Assembly: GCA_023525715.1 (NCBI GenBank)
Contig: CM042015.1
Span: 86,704,250 to 86,768,249 of the forward strand
Source of the DNA: Cichorium intybus
Taxonomy: Eukaryota; Streptophyta; Magnoliopsida; Asterales; Asteraceae
Length of the DNA stretch: 64,000 nt
Direction: 5' to 3'
A program made the translations under genes and the position numbers. The notes under the pieces were generated by a model. That model had not been told where the DNA came from. It made no database searches and saw only the letters and a list, made by a program, of their open reading frames with translations. How positions within the stretch are numbered: the first letter of the stretch is position 1; the number at the start of each line of letters is the position of its first letter. Of this stretch, positions 25,810 to 37,238 are shown one piece after another.

Positions 25810-27038
25810 CAGGGCCGGCCCAAGGGGAGTTCAAGAGGTGTATGTGAACAGGGCCTAACAGCTACCAGGGGCCCAAAATTTTAGATCTAGCAGTGTAGTA
25901 TTATGGCCCAAATTCAGTTTAGGGTATTTTTATTAAAAAGTGTAGCCGATAGGAACTTGAAGAGTCGTGAAGGCGTGAGGCGGGAATGAAAATCTGGAAA
26001 GCCAATCATCATTATGCTTGACTGCTTGGACCTGCAAGGAGTACCGAGAAAGATAAAGAAGCTCCATAGGAAAATCTATAGGCCAAAATAGAATAACCAA
26101 ATAGATTTTTATTGGAAATCAACAATCGGTCGCAAACCCTTTCTTCAAAACCTTCTTCTGAAAACCATTTCTCCAGTTCTTTAGTTTGGTTTCTTACGCA
26201 CCATAAGAAGGGCCGGTTTGTTATATGCAATTTTTCGGTAAGAAATTGAATATATTTCCATGAAATTTTATAATATCACCGGCATTTCTTTTGTTTTTGT
26301 ATTATAACCTTGATGTTCAAGAAGTTAATGAACATTCGTTTCATTTATGAAATTTCTGGTGAGATTTCTTGGAGATATTGGTTTAATTTTCAAGATATTT
26401 CTACTTCGTTCTGTTTGGATTTTTCATCAGTAACTTGATCTAACAAATGCATGCAGTCGATTTTATATCAAGAAAGTGTAGTGAATGTTGTTTGTATAGA
26501 ATCATCTAAAGGATATGAATCATTATTGTTCTGAAACTTTTATTTTAAAGTAGATGCAAGCATTTTTAGATGGTAAACATATAGAAGAAAACATTTTTTC
26601 TGGTATTTACAAGCATTTTTACTAAATTCGTTGGTAACCTCTGGAAGACTTGAAACTTTAATAAAATTGCTTTGAAAGGTAGAACATACTTGTTTAAGGG
26701 CCTATATTTATTAAATTGCACAGGGCCTTTAAGGCTACACGGAGTGGTGGCCAATGGCCAACGAATCGCCAAGGAGTTTTTGTGGGTTGGCAGTTCTTGG
26801 CCATTTTGTAGGGAGTGGTGGCCAATGGTCAAGGAAAAGAAAAAGGCTATTTTTTTGTGCTGTTGGAGACAAAACTCATGGTTGGCATCTCGCCAACCGG
26901 TCGGCGAGTGGGGATGGCGAGTAACATGGCGAGAGAGGACGGAGTGGCGTTGGCGAGAAGAATTGGCTCGCCAAAGGGCTTGGCGACCCCTTTGGCGAGG
27001 GTTACTCCCAGTAGCCTAAAATCTCTCGGCCGGCCCTG
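25810..27038. mobile_element. hAT-type element with a perfect 8-bp target duplication
   Basis: The element starts CAGGGCCGGCC and ends GGCCGGCCCTG, an 11-bp perfect terminal inverted repeat. TCCGGCAC directly flanks both sides (25802-25809 and 27039-27046). An 8-bp duplication and short CAGGG termini are diagnostic of hAT. At 1229 bp it is too short for a hAT transposase and none was seen. The right third (about 26720-27005) is unusually GC-rich, with many TGGCGA(G) and GCCAA(C) units in both orientations, probably transposase-binding subterminal motifs. Confidence 0.93.
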
Positions 27039-27138
27039 TCCGGCACACTTGTAAATAATTAAGTACAATGAGTCAAGTAACATGCTTATACGTAGGCTAT
27101 AAGATATTTCAATCCAACGTACTTGGTAATTCGGGACC

Positions 27139-27504
27139 CATGTAATATTACTTTGTAGAAAACAGTTAAAGAAATCTTTTTTTAGTTGAGGACGTGTGTG
27201 TATAAATTCACAATACGTGTTTGGGTTTTGACCTATACGTGCCACAGTTTTTATGTGCCGTCGATCATATATTTTTTATTGTAAGAAAACAAATTATTTT
27301 ACAAAAAATTTTAAAACGACACATGTAATATTACTTTGTAGAAAACAGTTAAAGAAATCTTTTTTTAGTTGAGGACGTGTGTGTATAAATTCACAATACG
27401 TGTTTGGGTTTTGACCTATACGTGCCACAGTTTTTATGTGCCGTCGATCATATATTTTTTATTGTAAGAAAACAAATTATTTTACAAAAAATTTTAAAAC
27501 GACA
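27139..27504. repeat. Perfect 183-bp tandem duplication
   Basis: Positions 27139-27321 and 27322-27504 appear identical throughout, each starting CATGTAATATTACTTTGTAG and ending TTTTAAAACGACA. They are directly adjacent, as expected of a recent slippage or unequal-exchange event. Confidence 0.95.
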
Positions 27505-28293
27505 AATTGTTTTACATAAAATATACTTTGAGTCCACAAGGGTGGACATGTACACCGTGAGGGTGACAAGACCTTCAGCCAATGGAAATCAAAACCATCA
27601 CGTGATGCGACTCGTTATGCAATGGCTATTAAGTTAAAGATACGATCCTTCATCGATCATTGTGTCTCCGTTTGTTTATTCGTATTTCCTCTTATTTTTA
27701 TTCATATACATCCTAGTATTATTATTAATAAAGTATATTTTAGTATATTTATCATACTTGTTATCATTTAACATATGTAAACAGATATATATATAAATAA
27801 AATATAAAAAAATACAATTTCTCATAAAACAATTAGCAAATCTTTCATCCAACAAATTTATATTTTTATTGAGTTTTGTGATTTAGACCTTATGATAATT
27901 TTATGAAGCAATGTTTTATCTCGCAATTTATTATACGGCAAAGTTGATTTATAATCTATTTGTGTGTAAATCAGTATCTATATTATAGTAATTAGAAGCC
28001 TAGTTATCTGAATTGTAAGAAATGCATTTTGTTACATATTTTGTAAAAAAAAATATTAACATTTTTATATGGATTTGTCATTAACATTTTATAAAATATT
28101 ATTACACTCAACTGTCTACGTACTAAAATGATCAAATTAGTAACATTTTTTTAAACGACAATTTATATTTACTTGGTTAAATTGCAAACACTTATGATTA
28201 AAGGGTGTCGATGAACTCCCGCCTCCTCGTTTCTTCCAATTAGTGCCTACTATATGGAATATCTCATCCGAATAGACACAACTTTTTACTTCT
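27505..28293. other. No gene seen
   Basis: AT-rich sequence with only short frames, no recognisable motif and no element termini. Confidence 0.45.
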
Positions 28294-29210
28294 TTAGTTT
28301 TCTGATGCATGGGACACGAAAGCTCTATGTAGTACATTTGAAAAATAGAAGATAGTTGTGGAGGTGTTTGTCTCCAAAAGGTGAATAAAGTTGGAAGAAC
28401 GTTTGGATTTTTTAGGTTCATCAAGGTGATGGGCCAAGATCGAAACAACTTCTTTTTTGTTTGTGTCGCAAAATTTGAATGGAGAAATATTTGTGACCCT
28501 AAGTGTGTTAGCTCCTCCCACACTCAATCGCCTCACATCCCTATTTTGATGTTACTGGTTATGGTGTTGATAAAATATACCACCGGAATGTCGCCCCTAC
28601 CAAACGTCCATCCCTCATCATGTTCTCCTATTCTAAAAAAATTGGTTGTTATGAAGCATTTGGAGGGATGTCTAGTTGGTAGAGTCAATTATTTACAAAA
28701 CCTCATCAAAATCAAACTATTATGTCATTATTAAGGCTTTACTTGCGTATCTGTTAAAATCATCAAAGGACTTTGCATCACGATGGATTTTTTCTGCCAC
28801 AAATCAAAGGAGGGTTTCCTTCAAAGTGATGCTATAATATCCATATTCTTCATTTTGAAACCTTGGTCTATGGATTTTTTTTTCATAAAATGTATTGTCC
28901 GGTTATCAAGGGAGAGTTTCCCTCTTAAAATCTGGTCTTTGGAGACATACATTCTCATTGCTAGACGATGGGTGACGTCCCTATTTACGGAACCATGTAA
29001 AGAAGATAAAAATGGTCTTACTGAGGGATTTGGTTATATATTAACGAACTATATGAACATTATTTCCTCAAACACTAACTTAGTGTTTGGTAGGGAAGTC
29101 GTTAAGTTATGTATCAAGGAAACAGTAGAAAAGCTTACTCAGAGTTATTTCACTGAATCAAGACATGATATGAACGGCATAGAACATGTTTCACAGTTTT
29201 CCTCATAATT
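28294..29210 (+). pseudogene. LINE ORF1-type (RRM/DUF4283-like) remnant
   Basis: Three frames on the plus strand, separated by frameshifts and stops, read in the order of a plant LINE ORF1. First comes VGRTFGFFRFIKV (from 28381), the RNP1-like strand of the RNA-recognition motif. Next is LEGCLVGRVNYLQNL with a following GFTCVSV, then a DFFCHKSKEGFL block, IVRLSRESFPLKIWSLETYI and IARRWVTSLF, ending near a VKLCIKETV block by 29210. In plant LINEs these correspond to the RNA-binding N-terminal domain preceding the reverse transcriptase. No endonuclease or RT was found. Assignment is by remembered family pattern. Confidence 0.55.
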
Positions 29211-30170
29211 TCATATAGAGGAGGAAGAGGAAGGTATCTTAGAATCACAACTGATATGGAAGGAATATTAAATTTTGGACAACAATGGTCCTCAAGTTGC
29301 CTAAACGACTTCCAATTCCACTAGTGTTGATGCAACTAACTTGTAGAGGTGATGATAAAAAGGGAAACCGGTCCAAAATTGGGGTAACTTCTTGATGCTA
29401 TTGTTCTTCTTTGAGACTTATCGACCACAAAGAAAAGATGGGGTCGCTTGTAATTTAGGGTATGATCTAGGATTACATTATAATACCCAATTTAGAGAGT
29501 TTACTTGAGATAGCGTATGGAGCATTTGAGAAAATTTTAGAGTTAATATAGCAAGTTGATGTCTCCCATGAGGGAGGCATTAGTGTTCTATGGAAGGGAC
29601 ATTTTATGTCCTCTATGGTCTAAGAGAGCTTTTACATAATGCTATTTTCATGTAATCGTAGGGTGGCATATAATCCTATGCTCGAATTAGCCCTCTAACG
29701 TCATGATAAATGATAGAATGTCATGCTTCTTTGGTTCAAACATGCTTTGGTCTCAATCATCTGTGGTTGGGCTCGATTAGAGGTATGAGGTCTGTAGATG
29801 CTTATACTTGGCATTATGTCGAGTGCGAGTGATAGTCCTTCTATCGGAAGTGTTGTTTTGTTAGGGCAGTACACTAACGAGCCCCTAATATTAGGCATAC
29901 TACTGTAGCCATTACGATACCATGTGTTGACTAATATACGCATTTGTGGTTTGTTCTTTTACCAGTTTTTAAGGCATGTCTAATAGTTATAGTTGGGAGT
30001 TGGTTCCCTCAATGGTTTTATAACTCATAATGAGATGATGTATGACATTTGGTTCCCTGGTTATGTCTTTCTTTTTCCTTTGTCTTTTACTCATGTATAT
30101 GATCTTTGGTGTTTTCTTAATGGCATCTTAGTCAATTTGTGTAGGTAAGAAGATCCATATCAACATGTTA
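29211..30170. other. Decayed sequence, possibly an LTR fragment
   Basis: Around 29700-29950 the order TATGTCGAGTGCGAGTGATAG, GTCCTTCTATCGG, ACTAACGAGCCCC and TACTGTAGCCAT resembles the transcribed part of some gypsy LTRs. No terminus, primer site or second copy was found. Confidence 0.3.
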
Positions 30171-31640
30171 GAGATTTAACCGAAATCTATTTGATTGATG
30201 ACATCTCCTTGGCTGCCTTAGTATAACCTGGGGAGTGGGAGTTGGTTCGTTATAATGGTGATGACCATTCCCAAGACGATGTTGAGGAGTGGAATGATAA
30301 CATCAAGGCTATACATACGGATATTTCTACAGATGGTGTATACATTTTCGTCGATTGTGTCATAAAGGACACTTTGCCACTGACAACTCTAGATCCCTAC
30401 TCCTCAATATCGTCCTATGATGAGCAGTTTTGATATAACCAATAGTTGGGAGACGCTAGCATATTATCCTACAATTGAGTGTGTTGAATTAGAGGCATTG
30501 TATGTGCTTCACGACCAACATAATGTGAAGCGTCAAACGTTTTCAGAGTTATATCTAGACACCCATATGTTGCAGGATGGTGATGGTTCAGGAGACAAGT
30601 TATATAAGTACATAAGACATGTGTAACTTCCCCATCCAGATGCTACATCTGAAATGGTTGTTACACAACAACATCATGTTAATTTAGACTTTATGTTTGG
30701 GGAAGATGAGGAGATGGGGGAAGGTAAAATTTATTCCTTAGTATTTGTATTAGCAATTCTTCAGCTTGATTTAGCAAGTTAAGGCCAATATATGAACTAG
30801 AGTGGACTATTAGAAAGTGATAAGAACAAATCATAAAGACTAGTGACTATGGAACTATAAAATATAGAATCAAACAACACAAAATATACAATGAAGTAAA
30901 GAAATAAGAAAAAATAATAAAAGAGTAAAACCAAACTTAGATATTACTCCATCTTTAATATATTTCGTATTGTGAAAGTTTACAACACATACACAAATGG
31001 GTTACATGTGCAAGCTATTTATAGTGCATGCAAAAAAAGAAACATGTAGAATAATCAGACAAAATAATGGTTACTACAGTCAGAAAATCAAAGTTGCATG
31101 TCCGTACTTTTGACAAAAAGATTTTCCATCTGATATTTTCCCCAATAGAAAATAAATTAATACACAGACAAAAGATTCTATAGTTCATCAACTCCGGACA
31201 CAGACTTGAGTCGTTGAAGTGGGAAACTCCTAGGACAAGGGATGGATCACTTCACTTTTGATCTAAACATGTCACCCTAATTATATGTGGCTATGTTTGA
31301 TTAGCTTTGATTGTTGAAAAAATTTGCTACTCCAAGAATTTATTTACGAACGTCAATCCAAAAGGTTACCTCATTAATGATCATTGTCTTTAGTTTTGGA
31401 GTGTCTCTATTTGACTTTAGGAATATGTCTATAAATTTCACCAAAACTCTTATATAAACCGTTGGCGTAAAAAAGTTCTTCAGGCCATCCTTGAGAGGAG
31501 AAAAGATAACTCCCACTTTAGGATCATCAGTAGGTCAATGTCTCATTTTCTCGATTCTTCAAAGGCTTGTACCAGGTCTTTGGGAGGATTATTCCATAAG
31601 GTTTTGTAAAGCTTAACATCTTGTCAGCAAAAGTCTATTA
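30171..31640. other. Unrecognised, partly open sequence
   Basis: Open plus-strand frames at 30242-30433 and 30417-30626 are acidic and gene-like in composition (for example GDDHSQDDVEEWND) but match nothing I know. The rest, to 31640, is AT-rich with no gene seen. Confidence 0.3.
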
Positions 31641-31865
31641 TTAACTATTTGATGCATCAAGCCAACTGGAGTTGGGGAAATATTTTTTGATTGTAGGTGA
31701 GGAGATTGTTTTTAAAAATTTCATTCGATTCATCAATGGAAAGTTCGCGTCGAAGATAACATAAACCTTCTCATCACTTTGTGTTATCTTAAACTTGAAG
31801 AATCCTTGGTTCCCAAACTTTATTTTAGGAACCTCAGACAACTTGTGATATGCTGAGGAGACCAC
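31641..31865 (-). other. Unrecognised open frame, 74 codons
   Basis: The frame encodes a Lys- and Phe-rich segment (for example KIKFGNQGFFKFKITQSDEK) and ends PNSSWLDASNS. After the stop a similar register continues with DKMLSFTKPYGIILPKTWYK. It could be a decayed exon. The family is not recognised, and it lies just beyond the broken end of the gypsy element. Confidence 0.25.
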
Positions 31866-31944
31866 ACATTTTTAGCAACTTGACCATGAGTCATGTTAAA
31901 CAACTCAAGACATCCAAATATAATGATATGTCAAAGGTTTTTAG

Positions 31945-32245
31945 GCAGTTTGGTCACGAAATCCATGGTTACTTCATTTCACTTCTTTACTAGGATTGGC
32001 AAAGGCTGAACACTTCCATATGGTTTTTGATGGTTGGCCTTCACTTGTAAACAAGCCAAACACTTCTCAACGTACCGACCCACATCTCTCTTCATTCCCG
32101 GCCACCGGTACGCAGACTTCAAGCTGTGATACATCTTTGTGCTACCTAGGTGAATCGTATATTGTGAGCAATAGGCATCCTCCAAAAGAAGTGCACGTGC
32201 CTTACCCCACTTGGGCACCCAACTACAGCCCAATAATGTCTTCAT
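31945..32245 (-). pseudogene. Gypsy integrase remnant: HHCC zinc-binding domain
   Basis: The frame carries the integrase N-terminal zinc finger: a His pair in SQYTIHLGSTKMYHSLK and Cys pair ('CLAC') in DVGRYVEKCLACLQVKANHQ, followed by PYGSVQPLPI. After a stop, DFVTKLPKN marks the start of the catalytic core, where homology ends. The core triad D-D-E is absent. Confidence 0.85.
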
Positions 32246-33218
32246 TCTGTGAATTTTCTTCCAGTTGGTTAAACAAATACTTCAATATTTTATGATCTGT
32301 ATAAATCTGGAACTTAGTTCCATATAAATAGTGCCTCCAAATCTTTAAGGCAAAGACAATCGCAGCCAACTCAAGGTCATGAACGGGTACTTCTCTTAGC
32401 CTCCTTAAGATTTCGGGACGCATAAGCAATAACCCTGCCTCTCTACATAAGAACACATCCCAATCCCACATTCGAGGCACCGATATATATCACAAAGTCA
32501 TCCTCACCTTACGATAGTGCCAATATAGGGGACTCACACAAAGCCTGCTTCAGTCGCTGAAAAGCAGTATGTTGCGACTCAGTCCAAACAAATTTCTCAT
32601 TTTTCTTTCTGAGCTTGGTCAAAGGTGCTGCAATGGACGAAATTTTTTCTATAAAACGTCTATAATAACCTATTAACCAAAGGAAACTATGTATCTTGGA
32701 CGAGTTTCTCAGAGGCTCCCACTTCATCACCGCCTCCACCTTGCTAGGATTAACTTTTATGCCATCACCACCAATGATGTGCCCAAGCAATTGGACCTCG
32801 TGTAACCAAAATTCGCACTTTGAAAATTTAGCATACGATTTCTCCTTATGAAGGAGTTCGAAAACCTGTTGCAGATGCACTCGATGATCTTCTTGGCTTC
32901 GGGAATATATCAGAATACCATATATGAACACAATAACAAATAGATTGAGGAAAGGACTACACAGTCGATTCATTAAGTCCATGAATGCAGCAGGAGCATT
33001 AGTGAGCCTAAAAGGCATTAGTGTAAACTTAAAATGGCCATATCTAGTTCGGAAAGCTGTTTCTGGAACATCAGTCTCCCTAATCTTCAACTAATGGTAT
33101 CCAGACCTCAAATCTATTTTTGAAAAACGCAATGCTCCTTGTAGTTGATCGAACATATCATCATTTCTCGGCAAGGGGTATCGATTCTATATGGTGATTT
33201 TATTTCACTCTCGGTAAT
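32223..33218 (-). pseudogene. Gypsy reverse transcriptase and RNase H remnant
   Basis: RT motifs are readable in order: NRYPLPRNDDMFDQLQG with KIDLRSGYH (in a frame with stops), ETAFRTRYGHFKF, LMPFRLTNAPAAFMDLMN, then FIYGILIYS where the family has FIDDILIYS. LGHIIGGDGIKVNP and IGYYRRFI complete RT. RNase H begins with VHDLELAAIVFALKIWRHYL and TDHKILKYL, and is cut before its later motifs. Both catalytic aspartates of the RT active site are replaced (Tyr and Gly). About 50 bp seem deleted after SPWDA at 33219. The enzyme is dead. Confidence 0.92.
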
Positions 33219-34448
33219 CTATGCATCCCACGGGGAAGTACTAGGATGAATAAATCCACGATCTAAAAGATCATGTGACTGCTTCTTCAATTCTTCAATC
33301 TCTGACAGAGGTAATCTATAAGGAGCACTTGCAATATGGTTAGCCCCTGGTACCAAATCAATGGTAAACTCTATCTGTCTGTCAGTTGGCAATCTTGGTA
33401 TCTCATTTGGAAAAACATCATCGTACTCCTTAACCACTTCCATATCTTTTGCTTCCAGCTTAGGTGTCTCTGTCAAATACACATGTGACATGAATAACAA
33501 ACCACTTTTGCTAACGTAGCTTCTGGCCTTACCCATAGAAACTATCAGGACTCGACCATGTCGCTTCTCACCATAAATAGTGATTTGAGAACCATCTGGA
33601 GCTTCTAATAAAATTATTTTCTTATCGAAAGCAACTTGAGCTTTTTTTGCTGCTAACCAATTCATGCCTACAATTACATCAAATTCCTTGGTAGTAATCG
33701 GCTTCAAGTTTATAGGAAAAAGAATCCCATAAATCTCTACCCTACACCCGGGAATCTGTTCTGCAACGATCACACTCCCACCATCTGCAATATCTAATAC
33801 CCACTTCTCTCCTATAGGGACTAACGGAAGTGCCAATTTGGGTAGAAAGGAAACGGATACAAAGGAAATTGTCGCTCCCGAATCAAACAAAACATGAACT
33901 AGAATAGAATTTAAAGCGAAAGTACCTGCTACAATATCAAGCTCTACCCTGGCCTCTTCAAGGATCATCTTAAAGGCTCGACACTTCACTGTACCATGTC
34001 CTCCACAAGCATTATCTTTCCTCCCTTTGACATCCGGTTTAGCTTCAATCCTCGGTACTTCCGGCTTAGAAATTGGACAACTGGCCTGAAGGTGATCCTT
34101 GCTCCCACAACCATAAAATGTTCGCGATCTATCCTGACAGTTCCGAGACAAGTGCACAGGCTTCCCACACTTGTGACATGAAAAGTCAGTGGGAGAGAAA
34201 CTTCCCAAATGTTTCTTTTGATATCGATTACACCACTTATCTTCATTTCTCTTACCATCATTCTTTGACACAATTTCCAAGGACTTCTTCTTTTGGCTTT
34301 GATCTCGGCGGTTATCTTCCCATTTCCTCTTCGGGGTGTAGCAACTTCTTTCAACTGCTTTCTCAGACTCTTGACGCTTCAATTCAGTTTCTCTATCTAT
34401 AGCAGCTTCTACCACTTTTCTAAAGTTAGTATAATCCTTGACCCGCAC
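33219..34448 (-). pseudogene. Gypsy nucleocapsid, protease and start of RT (409 codons open)
   Basis: This is the longest open frame in the window. Residues about 94-107 form a CCHC knuckle (CHKCGKPVHLSRNC). A second knuckle (FYGCGSKDHLQASCP) has lost its first Cys to Phe. The aspartic protease active site is VLFDSGATISFVS (about residues 185-197). Then come the RT lead-in (VFPNEIPRLPTDRQIEFTID, LVPGANHIASAPYR) and FIHPSTSPWDA before the stop. It is part of a broken Gag-Pol and needs upstream gag frames. Confidence 0.92.
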
Positions 34449-35176
34449 AAAATCTCGAATTTTGGGTTTTCAAGCCCCATACATAACGATCAATTTTTCG
34501 TTCATCTGTCTCTACATGATGACCCACAAAATGTGTCTTTTCAATGAACTCTGAGGTATATTGTTTAACAGACTTGTCCCCTTGTGCAAAATGGATAAAA
34601 TCTTCCTCTATCTGCCTAACCACCACTCGAGAGCAATACTCTTCTTTAAATTTGATTTTGAATTATTCCTAAGCTAATGAACCCGTCAATTCTACCCTTA
34701 GGGAACCATTCATCACTTCCCACGAGTCTTGAGCCTTATCATGTAGCAAATAAGTTGCAAACTCCACTTGATCCGCCTCAGCACATTTGCTGATACGAAA
34801 GTTCTTTTCCGTATGATTTAACCAAGTGATCGCTTTTATTGGGTTGTCAGTCCCAAAGAAGTCACTGGGTTTGCAGTCTTGGAAAACCTTGTAACTATAT
34901 GTGGTATCCTCCCTGTCCATCCTTCTTCGGGACTCCCCCTTCTCTGAGATCTATATTATTATCTCCTTGTCCTTCCCCACAGTCATTCAAATTTCTGTCA
35001 AGTCTTTCTTTCAAAGTGGCCTCTAGCTGGGCCCCTACAATACCGGGTAATATCTCCTGGACCACTCTAGTTATTTCCCTTGTCATTTTGTCCCGCCAAT
35101 TTGGTGGCGGTTCGAGAAATTCCTCACTTCGGGATTGTCGCACCAAGCCTAGTGAGCCTGACTTTAATCCTCGCAA
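34426..35176 (-). pseudogene. Gypsy gag remnant in three frames
   Basis: From the 5' side: the gag N-terminus (35176 down to 34895: PPPNWRDKMTREITRVVQEI), then SDFFGTDNPIKAITWLNHTE, CAEADQVEFATYLLHDKAQD and SWEVMNG (34920-34669), and finally EDFIHFAQGDKSVKQYTSEF (34626-34426). These are the retrotransposon gag domain blocks. They are split by two frameshifts and a stop, so no full Gag can be made. A zinc knuckle follows in the next frame. Confidence 0.88.
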
Positions 35177-35704
35177 TGCACCACCCCTACCCTGCCTCTT
35201 CCCCTAGTATTTCTAGTATTTTCCATCTTAAAATTTTGAAAGGGAAGATATCAGATTTAACAATCAAACAAGAAATGCATACATCATACAAATATCTTTA
35301 CAATTAGGGATGAGAAAATGGTTCTTAGAGTAAAACTCAAACTCCACAATCACTAAAACTAAAAGCTACAAAACACACGGCCTGTGTCAGAATGTTTCCC
35401 TTACTACTAGCAAAACACACGGTCGTGTATTTTCACAAGGCCCATGCCAGATCCCTCAACGCAACACACATGGCTCGTGTATTTTCACATGGCCCGTGTC
35501 AGGAGATTTCCCTTTCAGCAACAACAAAACCAACAACAAAACATACGGCCCGTATATATTTACACCAACAACTTAAGTACTTCTCTATCTAAAGTGTCAC
35601 AGGATTTCTTATTCAGTTCAACACCAACTACTTAAGTACTTCTCTATCTAACGTGGTTCAAGTCTATGAATCTAACATATGATACCTAATTATTTAAAAC
35701 CATT
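35177..35704 (-). other. Gypsy leader with repeated ACGGCCCGTGT-type boxes
   Basis: This is the untranslated leader between the primer site and gag. At 35370-35555 several boxes of the type ACACGGCC(C/T)GTGT or ACATGGCCCGTGT recur. Similar palindromic boxes occur in the LTRs at 20519-20636 and 41700-41830. A TACTTCTCTATCTAA unit is also repeated at about 35578 and 35637. Confidence 0.6.
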
Positions 35705-35716
35705 GCTCTGATACCA
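35705..35716 (-). other. Primer binding site for initiator tRNA-Met
   Basis: On the minus strand this reads TGGTATCAGAGC, the usual plant LTR-retrotransposon site complementary to the 3' end of tRNA-iMet. It starts 3 bases after the LTR end GGTTTACA, as expected, and fixes the orientation and the inner LTR border. Confidence 0.95.
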
Positions 35717-36115
35717 ACTTGTAAACCTCGGGTCACATACAAAGTACACCCAAAATTTTTTGTTTACAAAACACAGATACAACATAAGTTTAACAAATGT
35801 TATCATAACTACTAGGTGTACGGTATATAAACCATGACCACAAGAGTACCAAGGACGTACAAAACATATATACAAATATAACATCCAAGTCGGCCTGCTG
35901 TGACTTCACATGACCTAGAGTCCTTCTACGCATCAACTTTCTCCTTACCTTTGACGACCTTAGTAGAACCTGCAAGATAATTAAGACACACTGGCAAGCT
36001 TTAAAAGCTTAGTGAGCAACCCTGTGAAGCATCACATTAAGCAATTCGACTATACCACATACAAAATGATTTAAATTACAATCACAACTTACTCCCTAGT
36101 CACTTAATTAATAGT

Positions 36116-36310
36116 TTCAAGCCACAAAGGCACAATACTAGCCACAAAGGCACTATATTAGCCACAAAGACACAATACTAGCCACAAAGGAATTGCTAAA
36201 CACATAAACATTATTGCAAGCCACTAAGGCAATACATCAAACCACTAAGGCATCCTCTCTAGCCACCAAGGCAATTTCTCAAGCCACTAAGGAATAATTT
36301 CAAGCCACTA
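36116..36310. repeat. 20-bp minisatellite in the LTR
   Basis: TAGCCACAAAGGCACAATAC is repeated three to four times, followed by looser AGCCACTAAGGCAA units to about 36310. Confidence 0.85.
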
Positions 36311-36684
36311 AGCATTTCAACAAACATTAAGGCATAACAAATTAATTAGTCAGACAAAAAATCATGATACCTGCAACATACCAACTCAGTCTATGTCCAT
36401 ATCATAAAAGAAGTATAAGACCGGTTACTCACCTTAATTTTAATGTCTAGTAACTCGAACTCCTTTCCCGATTGCTATTCCTTAATCATTTTCTACAATT
36501 CAAAAGGAATAGATTGTTCTTACTTCCCTATTTCCCATGATTTCATTTATCTCCAAAAATATCAACCAAAATGTAGAAAAATAACCGACATTGTAGTGTT
36601 TTCCATCTCAAAACACACTTCATATCATCACCAAGCTCATGAATTCATTTTCCAACTTCCTATGGGCTTCATCTATGGAATTCT

Positions 36685-37238
36685 TAGACCTGGCAATATG
36701 GTTCACGACACGAAAGACACGACACGAATACGACACGAGTTTTCTGTGTATGGGTTTTTGAAATTCGTGTTTCGTGTCTATTCGTGCCTGACACGAATTT
36801 AAAATTCGGGTTTTGTGTCTTATACATTTCAAACACGAATTAACCTGTTTTGACACGTATAAGACACGAATTACATTTGTGTTACACGTGACACGAATAG
36901 ACCCGTCTAAACACATATATACACGTAATGTTTACTTGTTATGAAATATTTTGGGATTGTAACAAGGAGTTTCGTAGCTTAAAAATTGATATTAGGACAA
37001 TATGTGTTAAAATTCATGTTACAGTTCGTGTAAATTCGTGTTTTCGTGTGACACGGATAAAAAACCTGTCTATTCGTGTCGTGTCCCGTGTTACACGCAT
37101 TAAATATGTATTGTGTTCGTGTTTGATATCCGAGACACGTTTTACAATTCGTGTCGTGTACGTGTTTTAGAAATTCGTGTCGTGTAAATTCGTGTCTGAC
37201 ACAAATACGCGACACGTAGACACGAATTTCCAGGTCTA
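36685..37238. mobile_element. hAT MITE with a perfect 8-bp target duplication
   Basis: It starts TAGACCTGGCAA and ends TTCCAGGTCTA, giving a 9-bp perfect TIR with similarity beyond. GGAATTCT flanks it on both sides (36677-36684 and 37239-37246), the 8-bp duplication of hAT insertion. The interior is packed with ACACGAA/TTCGTGT units in both orientations, clustered near each end. It has no coding capacity. Confidence 0.94.

Noticed and set aside
26672..27019. 115-codon Trp/Arg-rich open frame in the hAT element
   Set aside because: It is a by-product of the TGGCGAG/GCCAAC subterminal array, ends near the TIR and has no recognisable domain.
35177..35704. Plus-strand open frames at 34839-35207 and 35392-35635
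   Set aside because: They run antisense to the gypsy leader and gag, whose orientation is fixed by the primer binding site and protein motifs.
36116..36310. Regularly spaced 20-bp repeats, considered as a CRISPR-like array
   Set aside because: Units are adjacent, without unique spacers, in a plant LTR. This is a minisatellite.
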